Both the position numbers and the translations under genes were made by a program. Below the pieces are notes generated by a model. It was given only the letters and a program-made list of their open reading frames with translations, did no database searches and had not been told where the DNA came from. From NCBI RefSeq assembly GCF_002844575.1, contig NZ_PIQO01000006.1, positions 124,001 to 188,000 of the forward strand: 64,000 bases of DNA, given 5' to 3'. The stretch's first letter is position 1. Every line of letters starts with the position of its first letter. The DNA comes from Heyndrickxia camelliae. GTDB lineage: Bacteria > Bacillota > Bacilli > Bacillales > Bacillaceae_C. Of the stretch, positions 10,191 through 20,385 are shown piece after piece.

Positions 10191-11263
10191 TTATTCGTTT
10201 GATTATTAGCGGCAAAATGATATTTTGCATGGATCAATGCAACTTTAATAACCGCTAAAACAGGCACTGCCAAGATTAATCCCAGGACACCGCCGATTTC
10301 TTCTCCCACGATTAATGCCATAATGATAAAAAGCGGATGTAAATGCAGGGACTTACCAACAATAAGCGGCGAAAGAACATTTCCTTCTAGAAATTGTAAG
10401 ACAAACATAATAATGACCACATATATTAGATGTTTTGTTGAAAGGGTCATCGCAATTATCGCGGCAGGGATGGCCCCGATAATCGGTCCAAAATATGGAA
10501 TAATATTGGTAATACCGACTATTAAACCCAGTAAAACAGGGTAACGAATCCCAAGCACCCAAAAGGCTATAGTTGAAATTAATCCAATTAAAAAACAAAC
10601 CAATAATTGACCTCGAATATAGCTCCCAATAGACAGATCTACGTCTTTTAAAAAAGAAATCGCCCGTTTTCTCCATTTTTTAGGGGTGATATACCAAGCA
10701 GATTTTTTAACCGCCTCTATATCCTTTAAAAAGTAGAAGGAAATAAACGGAATGATTGCAAGGATAAATATAAAATTCACCAATTTCATCATCGTATTAA
10801 TAATTTTCACTAAATACTCATTTAACCAAATTTCAAAACGGTCTATCCGTTTATCGATTTGATCTTGTATGCCGTCTGGAAACCTAGAAGTGGAATCATG
10901 TAATTGTTGAATCCAGTTCCGATATTGGCTAGCGAATTCTGGTAAATGATCGGATAAATCCTTCATTTGTTCAATTAATAACGGAATCCCTAAATAAATA
11001 CCATAACAGATTCCTCCAAAAAAAATGATATAAATGATGGAAATGGCAAGTGCTCTATGCATCCCTTTGTCATGAAGCTTTTCTACTAAAGGGTGAAGCA
11101 AATATGTAATAAAGCCCCCTATAAAAAAAGGGATTAAAGACATGAACAAGACCTTTAAAATCGGGGACCATATAGGTTTTAACAATAATAAAATATATAA
11201 AATAATAAATATTAACAGAATAACGCTAAGATTATATAGCCAATTCCCACGAGGCTGTTTCAT
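10187..11263 (-). CDS. yrrI: AI-2E family transporter YrrI
   Basis: A polytopic membrane protein of 358 aa, AI-2E family (the group includes the E. coli AI-2 exporter and Na+/H+ antiporters; the substrate of this clade is unknown). About seven to eight hydrophobic segments are visible, with the conserved GIRYPVLLGLIVGITNIIPY segment near residue 280 and the re-entrant ...FGPIIGAIPAAII... stretch after it. The start is the ATG at 11263 (MKQPRGNW) behind AAAGGAGTGATAGAT; the longer frame would run through a terminator hairpin. In B. subtilis glnQHMP lies next to it; that is absent here. Confidence 0.9.
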   Translation of the reverse strand: MKQPRGNWLYNLSVILLIFIILYILLLLKPIWSPILKVLFMSLIPFFIGGFITYLLHPLVEKLHDKGMHRALAISIIYIIFFGGICYGIYLGIPLLIEQMKDLSDHLPEFASQYRNWIQQLHDSTSRFPDGIQDQIDKRIDRFEIWLNEYLVKIINTMMKLVNFIFILAIIPFISFYFLKDIEAVKKSAWYITPKKWRKRAISFLKDVDLSIGSYIRGQLLVCFLIGLISTIAFWVLGIRYPVLLGLIVGITNIIPYFGPIIGAIPAAIIAMTLSTKHLIYVVIIMFVLQFLEGNVLSPLIVGKSLHLHPLFIIMALIVGEEIGGVLGLILAVPVLAVIKVALIHAKYHFAANNQTNN

Positions 11264-11321
11264 ATCTATCACTCCTTTTTGTATTATTTGTAAAAGGAGC
11301 GTATTTATCCGCAGTATATAG

Positions 11322-11350
11322 AAAAGCTGCCTCAAAATGAGACAGCTTTA
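11322..11350 (-). terminator. Terminator-like hairpin after the 43-codon gene
   Basis: On the minus strand AAAGCTGTCTC pairs with GAGGCAGCTTTT (one mismatch), followed by CTATAT. The T-run is only four long, so some read-through into yrrI is likely. Confidence 0.6.
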
Positions 11351-11354
11351 AAGG

Positions 11355-11486
11355 TTATTTAAACGCTTTTCGTAAGCGTTTTGTCATTTTTCGCATTTGT
11401 TTTCCATTAAATCCTTGGCGCTGCGAATAGGCAGCTGCAGCAATACCTGCTCCAAAGCCTAGCAAGGAAACAATCGTTTTGTTCAA
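11355..11486 (-). CDS. Small basic protein, YrzQ/DUF3918-like
   Basis: A 43-codon gene that starts at TTG (11486) with GGAAAGGGTG about eight bases upstream. The product begins MNKTIVSLLGFGAGIAAAAY, a single short hydrophobic helix, and ends in a very basic tail (KMTKRLRKAFK). Size, layout and its place between yrrI and yrrD resemble the YrzQ family of bacilli; the assignment is from memory of the family. It is too short for routine ORF cut-offs. The function is unknown; a short membrane-associated peptide is the simplest reading. Confidence 0.7.
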   Translation of the reverse strand: MNKTIVSLLGFGAGIAAAAYSQRQGFNGKQMRKMTKRLRKAFK

Positions 11487-11504
11487 AACTATGCACCCTT
11501 TCCA

Positions 11505-11693
11505 TTAGCTTAGTTTTCTTGATTCTTCATCAAATAAATCGTCCAGAGAACTTAATGATCCGTCTTCTTCCACTTGATGGGTGTAAATCATCTCTTTGTT
11601 AACGGATAATTCAATAAAGCAATTCCAGCAATAAAATTGGTTAATCCCAATTTTCCCCAAATCTTTACTCTGGCAATTTGGACACTTCATCAT
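11505..11693 (-). CDS. Small zinc-ribbon protein overlapping yrrD
   Basis: A 62-aa protein. Two CxxC pairs (KCPNCQ near residue 4 and YCWNCF near residue 23) form a zinc ribbon, followed by an acidic C-terminus (SLDDLFDEES). The ATG at 11693 lies inside the last codons of yrrD in another frame (29-base overlap), and its ribosome binding site GGTGGAG is coding sequence of yrrD, so translation is probably coupled. An upstream in-frame GTG overlaps that site and is rejected. The function is unknown. Confidence 0.75.
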   Translation of the reverse strand: MMKCPNCQSKDLGKIGINQFYCWNCFIELSVNKEMIYTHQVEEDGSLSSLDDLFDEESRKLS

Positions 11694-12192
11694 AGGCAAT
11701 ATCTCCACCTCGTAATGGTTTTACAGTCACGATGATGGCATCCTTCCCAAACTTCGGAGGATGGGCTGAATGAATAACTCGCTTCCCTTCCAACATATCG
11801 GAAAAAAAGCCATCCGTAAGCTCGTATCCTATGATTGTGCCCACTTCTTCTTGAAAATATACGTCCTCCAGTAACCCTAACTCCTCGCCGCTGCCTGATA
11901 TCATATACCGTTGAGCAATAGGCTGATAATGAAACATAGAATATTCATTATGTGTCTCTTTATATTTGGTCCATTGCTCACATTTTTGAAGTACAATAGC
12001 CTGCCGTCCAAAGGACTTCACTTCAGCCATTGGCACACTGTACAGCTTATGAAAGAAACCTTTGCTTTTTACTATTAAGGATTTTACTCTTCCCTCATCT
12101 GTAATACAGATATCACAAACTTCTCCCACTAAGCACCCATTACAGTCATAAACCGGCATGTTCTTCAGAAGAGAATATGTTCGCAAAAGCAT
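11665..12192 (-). CDS. yrrD: PRC-barrel domain protein YrrD
   Basis: A 175-aa protein with two PRC-barrel-like repeats: the first (about residues 1-75) begins LLRTYSLLKNMPVYDCNGCLVGEV, the second (about 90-160) has MISGSGEELGLLEDVYFQEEVGTIIGYELTDG. PRC barrels bind RNA or protein partners; the role of YrrD is unknown. It lies 33 bases after recD2 in the same direction, as in B. subtilis. Confidence 0.82.
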   Translation of the reverse strand: MLLRTYSLLKNMPVYDCNGCLVGEVCDICITDEGRVKSLIVKSKGFFHKLYSVPMAEVKSFGRQAIVLQKCEQWTKYKETHNEYSMFHYQPIAQRYMISGSGEELGLLEDVYFQEEVGTIIGYELTDGFFSDMLEGKRVIHSAHPPKFGKDAIIVTVKPLRGGDIAYDEVSKLPE

Positions 12193-12225
12193 CCCCCACC
12201 TTTTCGAACATTTCTATTTTACGCC

Positions 12226-14625
12226 TTAAACCATAAAATCATAAGGTGTAACGTTTTCCATGCCAATCATTGGGTCAACGGTAAGAATCGTATCTTCCGT
12301 TAAAATAAAATGATCCGACCTTTTTGGTTGATCTTCGAGGGAAGAATGATCAAGCAAACTCAATTTTTCACACAAAGTTGTTTTTCTCTGCCCATCATCT
12401 TCCCGTTCTACTCCTAGACGAAATGCTTCTTCTTCCCCGCATAAAATGAGAAATTGCTTGCTTCTTGTAATAGCCGTATATAATAAATTTCTGCGGAGCA
12501 TACGGTAATAGCTTTTCACAACAGGTAAAATAACAATTGGAAACTCGCTGCCTTGCGATTTATGAATAGAACAACAAAATGCATGTGTAAATTGATTAAA
12601 ATCTTGCCGTGTATACGTTACTTCCGTACCATCAAAGGAGATAATAATCATATCTTGCTTTTCGGTATTTTCCTTTGCATAAAAAATCGAAATAATCTCA
12701 CCTATGTCTCCATTAAATACATGTTGTTCAGGTTGGTTAACAAGCTGAAGCACTTTATCCCCAATTCGGTATTTTACATCCCCAAATTGAAGCTCTTTTC
12801 GATTTTTCCCGGTATTCGGATTAAGAATTTCTTGAAGCATAGAATTTAATCGGTCAATTCCTGCTGGTCCTCGATACATCGGCGCTAAAATTTGTATATC
12901 CTTCGCTGAATATCCTTTTCTTTTTGCACTCAAAACAACTTTTTCTACTACTTCCGGAATTTGTTGTGTAGTGCACTTGATAAATGATCGATCATTATAC
13001 TGTTTCATTAGGTTTGGCGGCATACGGCCATTTTTTATTTCATGCGCTAACTCGATAATGGATGAGCCATCAGCTTGCCTGTAAATATCTGTTAATTTTA
13101 CTGTAGGAATGGCTTTTGAACGTAATAAATCTTTAAGGACTACCCCAGGTCCAACGGATGGCAGCTGATCCTCATCCCCAACTAAGATAACTTGTATATG
13201 GTCTGGCAACGCCTTTAGCAATTGATGGGCTAGCCATGTATCCACCATGGACATTTCATCCACAATAATGAATTTGCCATCTACTTTCCTATCATCATCG
13301 GTGTCCATTCCTTCCTGACCTGTCATTCCTAACAAGCGGTGAATTGTCATAGCAGGCAAACCTGTAGATTCTGACATACGTTTAGCAGCTCTCCCAGTTG
13401 GTGCTGCTAAAATGATCGGGAATGGATTATCCTTACTATAGTCTTTAGGATTTAATGAGCACCCGTGCAATTCAGAGTATAGCTCGACAATACCTTTAAT
13501 AACAGTAGTTTTCCCTGTACCAGGTCCTCCTGTCAATATCATCATTGGTGACATTAATGCAGTTTGAATCGCTTCTTTTTGAGACGGAGCATATTGTACA
13601 TTAATTCGTTCTTCTAAATTGCCTAATGCTAACAGAAATTCGGACTCTGGAAATTGATCCTTATATTCGTCTTGTGCCAAAATTCTCTGGATGTTTGTTA
13701 CAATTCCTTTTTCAGAAAAATAAAGAGATGGAAGATATATTCGTTTATTATCTATAACTAATTTGCTTTCCTCCTCCATTTTTAATAATTCCGTGGAGAT
13801 TTCCGTAAATTGTATTTCGTATGATTGATGGTATTCAAGTAGTTTTTTAACTTGAGGCAATAATTCTTCTGCATCTACATAAACATGTCCATTCTGGAGA
13901 CATTCAATTTCCACCGTATATTTAATTCCAGCCTTTATACGATCTGGATGATTGCCAGTTATTCCAAGTGATTTACCAAGTTCATCCGCTCTCCCAAACC
14001 CGATACCTTCAATATCCTCCACAAGTCGATAAGGGTTCTTGCGAATTATTTCTAAGGTCTGCTCCTTATACATTTGATAAATTTTCATGGAGATTTGCGG
14101 TCCAAATCCATATTGATTAAGTCCGATCATAACCTGTTCTAAGCCCTGATGTTCCATTAATGTATCATAGAGGAGCTTTGCCTTTTCAGGCGGAAGCTTT
14201 GGCACCTTATCTAGCAAGGATGGCTGCTCTAATATCTTACTAATAGCATTTTCACCTAATTCATCCACTATCCGCTCTGCAGTTTTTTTACCAATTCCAT
14301 TAAATAATTCGCTGGAAAGATAACCTATGATTCCTTGCTTTGTATGAGGAATTTCCTTCTTAAAGTGCTTTGCATTAAATTGAAGACCAAATTTTGGATG
14401 CTCTTGAAAAGCACCGTAAAAAATATAAGTCTCCTGTTCATGCATCTTAGGAAAATGACCAGTAATAATTGCCTCTTTATCCGCACTATTATCATTCGTC
14501 TCATCGACTCTAATGCGAATAACAGAATATAGATTTTGCTCATTATGGAAAATCGTCACTAAATGTCTGCCTTTAATGAACTTTTCCTCATTTTCGAATA
14601 AATCCATTGAATTTTGCCGTTCCAA
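12226..14625 (-). CDS. recD2: ATP-dependent 5'-3' DNA helicase RecD2
   Basis: A RecD2/TraA-type helicase, 799 aa. It has the long N-terminal region with helix-hairpin-helix repeats (about residues 95-235) found in stand-alone RecD2 of bacteria lacking RecBC. Walker A is LTGGPGTGKTTVIKG (about 365), Walker B IIVDEMSMVD, and the C-terminal SF1 motifs include FAHAFCCSIHKSQGSEFP-type sequence (QGSEFP) and LLYTAITRSK. In B. subtilis it acts in DNA repair and fork stability. It starts at TTG behind GGGGGA, twelve bases after yrrB. Confidence 0.95.
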   Translation of the reverse strand: MERQNSMDLFENEEKFIKGRHLVTIFHNEQNLYSVIRIRVDETNDNSADKEAIITGHFPKMHEQETYIFYGAFQEHPKFGLQFNAKHFKKEIPHTKQGIIGYLSSELFNGIGKKTAERIVDELGENAISKILEQPSLLDKVPKLPPEKAKLLYDTLMEHQGLEQVMIGLNQYGFGPQISMKIYQMYKEQTLEIIRKNPYRLVEDIEGIGFGRADELGKSLGITGNHPDRIKAGIKYTVEIECLQNGHVYVDAEELLPQVKKLLEYHQSYEIQFTEISTELLKMEEESKLVIDNKRIYLPSLYFSEKGIVTNIQRILAQDEYKDQFPESEFLLALGNLEERINVQYAPSQKEAIQTALMSPMMILTGGPGTGKTTVIKGIVELYSELHGCSLNPKDYSKDNPFPIILAAPTGRAAKRMSESTGLPAMTIHRLLGMTGQEGMDTDDDRKVDGKFIIVDEMSMVDTWLAHQLLKALPDHIQVILVGDEDQLPSVGPGVVLKDLLRSKAIPTVKLTDIYRQADGSSIIELAHEIKNGRMPPNLMKQYNDRSFIKCTTQQIPEVVEKVVLSAKRKGYSAKDIQILAPMYRGPAGIDRLNSMLQEILNPNTGKNRKELQFGDVKYRIGDKVLQLVNQPEQHVFNGDIGEIISIFYAKENTEKQDMIIISFDGTEVTYTRQDFNQFTHAFCCSIHKSQGSEFPIVILPVVKSYYRMLRRNLLYTAITRSKQFLILCGEEEAFRLGVEREDDGQRKTTLCEKLSLLDHSSLEDQPKRSDHFILTEDTILTVDPMIGMENVTPYDFMV

Positions 14626-14637
14626 ATAAAGTCCCCC

Positions 14638-15303
14638 TTACTGCGGGCCTTTTATTTTTTCTATCATTTTCAATCCATAACCAGCTAACATATGATCAGG
14701 CTGGATGTCTAATGCTTTCGTGAAATAACCAAGCGCTCTATCTGGATTGTTATAAATTCCCAAATAAGCTACTCCTAAGTTATAAAAAGCATCTGCATGA
14801 TGAATGTCTTGTTTTACAACTTCTTCAAACTGTGCAACAGCTTCCTTATATAATTCACTCTTTGCTAATGCAAGTCCATATTGAAAACGAGCTTCTACAT
14901 CTTCTTCATTTAATTCAACACTTCTTTGTAAATACGGAATTGCAAGTTTTACATTATCCATGTTGACAAAACACATGCCCAGCATATAATAAACATCGTT
15001 CGTTTGAAGACCGTTTCTCATAGCCTTCTCAAACTGAACGGCTGCATCAGAAAAATTATTTAGATTAAAGTATAAATTCCCCAAACAATAATAAGCAGCT
15101 GAAGCATTTTCATCGAGCTCAATTGCCTTAGAATAAAAGTTAATAGCACGTTCATTTTCCCCTACTGCAGTAAGGACATTCCCAAAATTAATATATGCCA
15201 CTGGATCCATTGGATTTTCTTCAATAGCTTCGCTAAAAAATTTAATGGCATCCTCATATTTTCCAGCTTTTAAACTTTCAATCCCTTGTTTATTCTTATC
15301 CAT
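14638..15303 (-). CDS. yrrB: Tetratricopeptide repeat protein YrrB
   Basis: A 221-aa protein made almost wholly of about six 34-residue TPR units (for example AYINFGNVLTAVGENERAIN and AYYCLGNLYFNLNNFSDAAV). There is no signal peptide or membrane segment. TPRs are protein-protein scaffolds; the B. subtilis YrrB crystal structure is a TPR superhelix of unknown partner. It is co-directional with recD2, twelve bases upstream of it, and starts at ATG behind GGAGTG. Confidence 0.9.
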   Translation of the reverse strand: MDKNKQGIESLKAGKYEDAIKFFSEAIEENPMDPVAYINFGNVLTAVGENERAINFYSKAIELDENASAAYYCLGNLYFNLNNFSDAAVQFEKAMRNGLQTNDVYYMLGMCFVNMDNVKLAIPYLQRSVELNEEDVEARFQYGLALAKSELYKEAVAQFEEVVKQDIHHADAFYNLGVAYLGIYNNPDRALGYFTKALDIQPDHMLAGYGLKMIEKIKGPQ

Positions 15304-15352
15304 TATTCACACTCCGCACATAGTTTATATGCAAATTATAACACGAAAGTGA

Positions 15353-15398
15353 AAAAAAATGACCGCTCAACTCAATGAGAGTACAGCGGCCATTTTTT
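15353..15398 (-). terminator. Rho-independent terminator after mnmA
   Basis: On the minus strand AATGGCCGCT...AGCGGTCATT forms a long stem with an inner TACTC/GAGTT extension, followed by eight T. It ends the yczE-cymR-iscS-mnmA transcript. Confidence 0.85.
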
Positions 15399-15480
15399 AC
15401 AGATGAATTATCGGAAAATTTCTAGCGAATTTACAATTTAATCTTGCTAGTATGGTATCTCGCAAATTATGTGCAAAGAC

Positions 15481-16599
<1,119 letters not shown>

Positions 16600-16622
16600 T
16601 TATCTCCTACTTTCAACTATCA

Positions 16623-17765
16623 CTATGCCTGGAATCGACGTACAATCTCAGATATCTTTTCAGCAGCTTCTTCAATCTGCTCCATCGTGTTAGTAATACC
16701 AAAGCTGAAACGTATGGAATTTCTAAGTTGCTCAGAATTTTTTCCATGCATTGCTACTAATACATGTGATGGTTCAATAGAACCCGCTGTACATGCAGAC
16801 CCGCTTGAAGCCGCTATGCCAGCTAAGTCTAAATTCACCAGCAAGGATTCTACGTCCGTTCCAGGAAAGCTTATATTTAAAACATGCGGAAGCGATTGTT
16901 CAATCGTTCCGTTCAACGAAAATTCGACTTGATTTTTTGTTAATATATCAATAAATGTTTCCTTATATTTTTTATAGGAAGCCTGTTTTTCCTCCATAGT
17001 CTCCTGAGAGATTTTTACAGCTTCTGCAAATCCTGCAATAGAACTTATATTTTCTGTACCAGCACGTCTTTTTAACTCCTGTTCTCCACCATGGGAACGA
17101 GGTACAATTTTAACCCCATTGCGAATATAGAGAAATCCTACCCCTTTAGGTCCATTAATTTTATGAGCAGAAACAGATAACATATCTACTTGTAAATCTT
17201 CTACATTTAATTTCACTACACCATATGCTTGAACAGCATCTGTATGAAAATATGCCTTGTGATCCTTTAGAACCTCACCAATTTCCTTTATAGGCTGAAT
17301 ACTACCGACTTCATTGTTTCCATACATGATAGTTACAAGTATCGTATCATCGCGAAGGGCACTCTTCACATCTTCAATGTTGATTCTGCCATTCTGGTCA
17401 ACATCTAAATATGTTATTTCAAATCCCTTTTTTTCTAGGTACTCACAAGCATGTAGTACAGCATGATGTTCGATTTTACTTGTAATGATATGTTTACCTT
17501 GTTCTTTCTTTGCCTCTGCAGTACCAATAATGGCATAGTTGTCACTTTCGGTTCCACCGCTTGTAAAGATAATTTCATTAAAATGTGCACCAATACTGTC
17601 TGCTATCGTTGTTCTTGCTTCATCCAAAATATGTCTTGCCTCACGACCATATGAATGGATACTGGAAGGATTTCCGAAAGAATCTGTTAGAATGCCCACC
17701 ATTTTTTCTACCACTTTTGGATGTACTGCTGATGTAGCTGCGTGATCTAAATATATACGTTCCAT
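16623..17765 (-). CDS. iscS: Cysteine desulfurase (YrvO type)
   Basis: A PLP-dependent enzyme that takes sulfur from cysteine and passes it to MnmA for tRNA thiolation. The PLP lysine is in SVSAHKINGPKG; the persulfide cysteine is in SSGSACTAGSIEPSHVL; HHAVLHACEYL contains the cofactor-stacking histidine. The start is taken as the ATG at 17765 (MERIYLDHAATS) behind GAGGTG; an in-frame GTG inside that site would add three residues. It sits between cymR and mnmA in one operon. Confidence 0.94.
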   Translation of the reverse strand: MERIYLDHAATSAVHPKVVEKMVGILTDSFGNPSSIHSYGREARHILDEARTTIADSIGAHFNEIIFTSGGTESDNYAIIGTAEAKKEQGKHIITSKIEHHAVLHACEYLEKKGFEITYLDVDQNGRINIEDVKSALRDDTILVTIMYGNNEVGSIQPIKEIGEVLKDHKAYFHTDAVQAYGVVKLNVEDLQVDMLSVSAHKINGPKGVGFLYIRNGVKIVPRSHGGEQELKRRAGTENISSIAGFAEAVKISQETMEEKQASYKKYKETFIDILTKNQVEFSLNGTIEQSLPHVLNISFPGTDVESLLVNLDLAGIAASSGSACTAGSIEPSHVLVAMHGKNSEQLRNSIRFSFGITNTMEQIEEAAEKISEIVRRFQA

Positions 17766-17795
17766 TACTGTCACCTCAAATATTTTGCCTACACC

Positions 17796-18215
17796 TTATA
17801 TATAAAACATGTAGGAATCTGTTTCCCCTTCATCTTTATAGTTTGCTAAATCTTCTATTGTAGTATTATCGAGAACATTCTTTACGGCATCACGAATTCT
17901 AATCCATAGAGAACGTTTCACAGGTTCTTCTTCTTCAATACCCTCCACAGGGCTAATAGGGCCTTCCAGAACTCTTATAATATCACCTGCAGTAATTTTA
18001 GACGGTTCATCTGCTAAGATATACCCTCCATAAGCCCCTCTTATACTTTTAACCAGACCTGCATTTCGCAATGGTGCAATTAATTGCTCCAAATAATGTT
18101 CAGATAAATCGTTAATTTGGGCGATCGTCTTTAAGGATATAGGACCATCTCCGTATCGCTTTGCTAATTCAATCATAATCGTTAAGCCGTATCGGCCCTT
18201 TGTAGAAATCTTCAT
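17796..18215 (-). CDS. cymR: Rrf2 family repressor CymR
   Basis: CymR is the master repressor of cysteine metabolism in bacilli and works as a complex with the cysteine synthase CysK. The winged helix-turn-helix is at about residues 1-60 (MKISTKGRYGLTIMIELAK, then LSEHYLEQLIAPLRNAGLVKSIRGAYGGY). There are no cluster-ligating cysteines, which separates it from IscR. It is 139 aa, overlaps the yczE stop by four bases (ATGA) and is followed 30 bases later by iscS. Confidence 0.92.
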   Translation of the reverse strand: MKISTKGRYGLTIMIELAKRYGDGPISLKTIAQINDLSEHYLEQLIAPLRNAGLVKSIRGAYGGYILADEPSKITAGDIIRVLEGPISPVEGIEEEEPVKRSLWIRIRDAVKNVLDNTTIEDLANYKDEGETDSYMFYI

Positions 18216-18880
18216 ACACTAGCACCTCTATTTATATCATTTTTCCAATTTTTATTACGTAGTCTCGCTAAAATGGCATCGGTAAGAAATTGACATTTAG
18301 GTAAGGCAATTCCTACTATCGTCCCTATAGAAATACTAAAAATAATCGTTCCCCAATAAATCGGTCCGCCAAATAACCAGCCCAAAATCAAGACCAAAAC
18401 TTCCATTAAGCGTCTAACATGAGCGATTTTCCAACCTGTTAAGTTAGTAAGAACCAGCATGAAACTATCTCTTGGTCCAGCACCCATTTGGGCAGAAATA
18501 TATACTCCCATTCCAATTCCATTAATAACTACTCCGGCAATAAACATTAAAATCTTTCCAATAGTAGATTCAGGTGTAATCATAAAAGCCAGATTCATAA
18601 ACCCATCCATAAATATTCCAACTAATAGCATATTTAAATAAGCACCTAATTTGGGCCATTTTTTCATTAACATTGCTGATATGCCTAAAACAAAAAAGCC
18701 GATGATTATCGACCAAGAACCTATTGTTAAGCCAAAATGCTGAAATAATCCCACATGTAAAACATCCCATGGCGTTGCACCGAAGTGAGCCACAATGATT
18801 AAATCCAATCCAAACGCCATAATAAGTAATCCGATCACAAAAATAAGAAATCGAACCATTAATATCCCTTTGTCCCTCAT
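18212..18880 (-). CDS. YczE/YyaS/YitT family membrane protein
   Basis: A 222-aa membrane protein with about five to six hydrophobic segments and the family motifs LDLIIVAHFGATPWDVLHVG and SAQMGAGPRDSFMLVLTNLTG. The function of this family is not established; some members occur beside regulators of amino-acid or antibiotic genes. It overlaps cymR by four bases and lies first in the operon, a position it does not have in B. subtilis. Two ATG starts are possible (18880 behind GAGGCG, or 18859 behind AAAGGG). Confidence 0.82.
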   Translation of the reverse strand: MRDKGILMVRFLIFVIGLLIMAFGLDLIIVAHFGATPWDVLHVGLFQHFGLTIGSWSIIIGFFVLGISAMLMKKWPKLGAYLNMLLVGIFMDGFMNLAFMITPESTIGKILMFIAGVVINGIGMGVYISAQMGAGPRDSFMLVLTNLTGWKIAHVRRLMEVLVLILGWLFGGPIYWGTIIFSISIGTIVGIALPKCQFLTDAILARLRNKNWKNDINRGASV

Positions 18881-18925
18881 TAATACGCCTCAATTCATGT
18901 GGTAAAAGTATCTATAACTTATGAC

Positions 18926-18934
18926 ATTATAGCA
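18926..18934 (-). promoter_or_regulatory. Extended -10 promoter of the yczE-cymR-iscS-mnmA operon
   Basis: The minus strand reads TGCTATAAT, an extended -10, about 45 bases before the yczE start; no good -35 is visible at 17 bases. Confidence 0.55.
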
Positions 18935-19077
18935 TAGGCAAACAACATTTTGCATTATGTTGAAATTCCACTGATTTGTTAGAATGAAATTAAATACTTG
19001 TTATTTCATTTTCAGACATTCGAAATGATATACTTCTATTATAAAATTCGAATCTATTAACTCATGGAGAGAGAAAT

Positions 19078-20364
19078 ATGAATGATCAACCATTAGCTTA
19101 TCGTATGAGACCAAGGACCTTGGGAGAAGTTGCAGGACAACAACATCTAGTTGGAGAAGGAAAAATCATCCACCGCATGGTTACAGCTAAGCAATTATCC
19201 TCAATGATTTTATATGGTCCCCCCGGGATTGGAAAAACATCCATCGCTAGCGCCATTGCTGGGAGTACAAAATATGCATTTCGAAAACTAAATGCGGTAA
19301 CAAATAATAAAAAAGATATGGAAATAGTTGCAGCTGAAGCGAAAATGTCCGGCAAAGTTATTTTATTGCTTGATGAGGTTCATCGGCTAGATAAAACAAA
19401 ACAAGATTTTCTGCTTCCATACCTAGAAAATGGAATGATTGTATTAATAGGGGCAACAACTAGCAATCCTTATCATGCAATCAACCCAGCCATACGTAGC
19501 CGTTGCCAAATTTTCGAGTTATTTCCGCTCACACTGGAAGAAATGAAAAAAGCATTAAGGAATGCGCTACATGATACTGAAAGAGGATTAGGAAACAAAC
19601 AAATTGAAATGGAAGAAAATGCTTTTCTTCACTTTGCTTCTGCAAGTAATGGAGATGTCCGCAGTGCTCTTAATGCACTTGAATTGGCAGTTCTGTCGAC
19701 CCCGCCAGATGCCGATGGTATGGTTCACATAACGGTTGATATTGCGGAGGAATGCCTACAAAAGAAAGCTTTTGCACATGACAAAGATGGCGATGGACAT
19801 TACGATGTACTAAGTGCTTTTCAAAAATCAATTCGCGGCAGTGATGTAAATGCAGCCCTTCACTATCTAGGGCGATTAATTGAAGCCGGCGATCTGCCAA
19901 GCATTAGTCGACGCCTGCTGGTTATCGCTTACGAGGATATAGGTCTTGCTAGTCCACAAGCCGGTGCCAGAACATTAGCGGCAATACAAACCGCTGAAAA
20001 AATTGGTTTTCCTGAAGCGCGGATTCCTCTCGCAAATGCCGTAATTGAGCTTTGTTTATCACCAAAATCAAACTCAGCTATTTTAGCAATGGATGAGGCA
20101 ATTGCCGATATCCGTGCAGGAAAAAGCGGAGATGTCCCTTTGCATCTTAAGGACGCACACTATCAAGGAGCAAAACAATTAGGAAGAGGGATTGATTATA
20201 AATACCCTCATGATTATGAAAATGGTTGGGTAAGTCAAGAATATATGCCAAATACACTAAAAGGGAAAACATATTATAAGCCAAAGCAAACAGGAAAATT
20301 TGAACAAGCACTCGCTGGAATTTATGAAAAACTATTAAGAAATAAAAAAAAAGGAACAGAATGA
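19078..20364 (+). CDS. rarA: Replication-associated recombination protein RarA
   Basis: A clamp-loader-like AAA+ ATPase (MgsA/RarA/WRNIP1 family) acting at stalled replication forks. Walker A is YGPPGIGKTSIAS (about residue 47), Walker B LLLDEVHRL, sensor 1 IGATTSNP, and the C-terminal tetramerisation domain starts near DGHYDVLSAFQKS. The 428-aa length is normal. The ATG follows GGAGAGAGAAAT. It is divergent from the cymR operon, as yrvN is in B. subtilis. Confidence 0.95.
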   Translation: MNDQPLAYRMRPRTLGEVAGQQHLVGEGKIIHRMVTAKQLSSMILYGPPGIGKTSIASAIAGSTKYAFRKLNAVTNNKKDMEIVAAEAKMSGKVILLLDEVHRLDKTKQDFLLPYLENGMIVLIGATTSNPYHAINPAIRSRCQIFELFPLTLEEMKKALRNALHDTERGLGNKQIEMEENAFLHFASASNGDVRSALNALELAVLSTPPDADGMVHITVDIAEECLQKKAFAHDKDGDGHYDVLSAFQKSIRGSDVNAALHYLGRLIEAGDLPSISRRLLVIAYEDIGLASPQAGARTLAAIQTAEKIGFPEARIPLANAVIELCLSPKSNSAILAMDEAIADIRAGKSGDVPLHLKDAHYQGAKQLGRGIDYKYPHDYENGWVSQEYMPNTLKGKTYYKPKQTGKFEQALAGIYEKLLRNKKKGTE

Positions 20365-20377
20365 TTGTTCCTTTTTT
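20347..20377. terminator. Bidirectional terminator between rarA and the ABC operon
   Basis: AAAAAAGGAACA and TGTTCCTTTTTT form a perfect 12-bp stem with a 7-base loop. The rarA stop codon lies inside the loop; the convergent permease gene ends nine bases past the other arm. The A/T runs on both sides serve both strands. Confidence 0.88.
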
Positions 20378-20385
20378 CATTTGAT

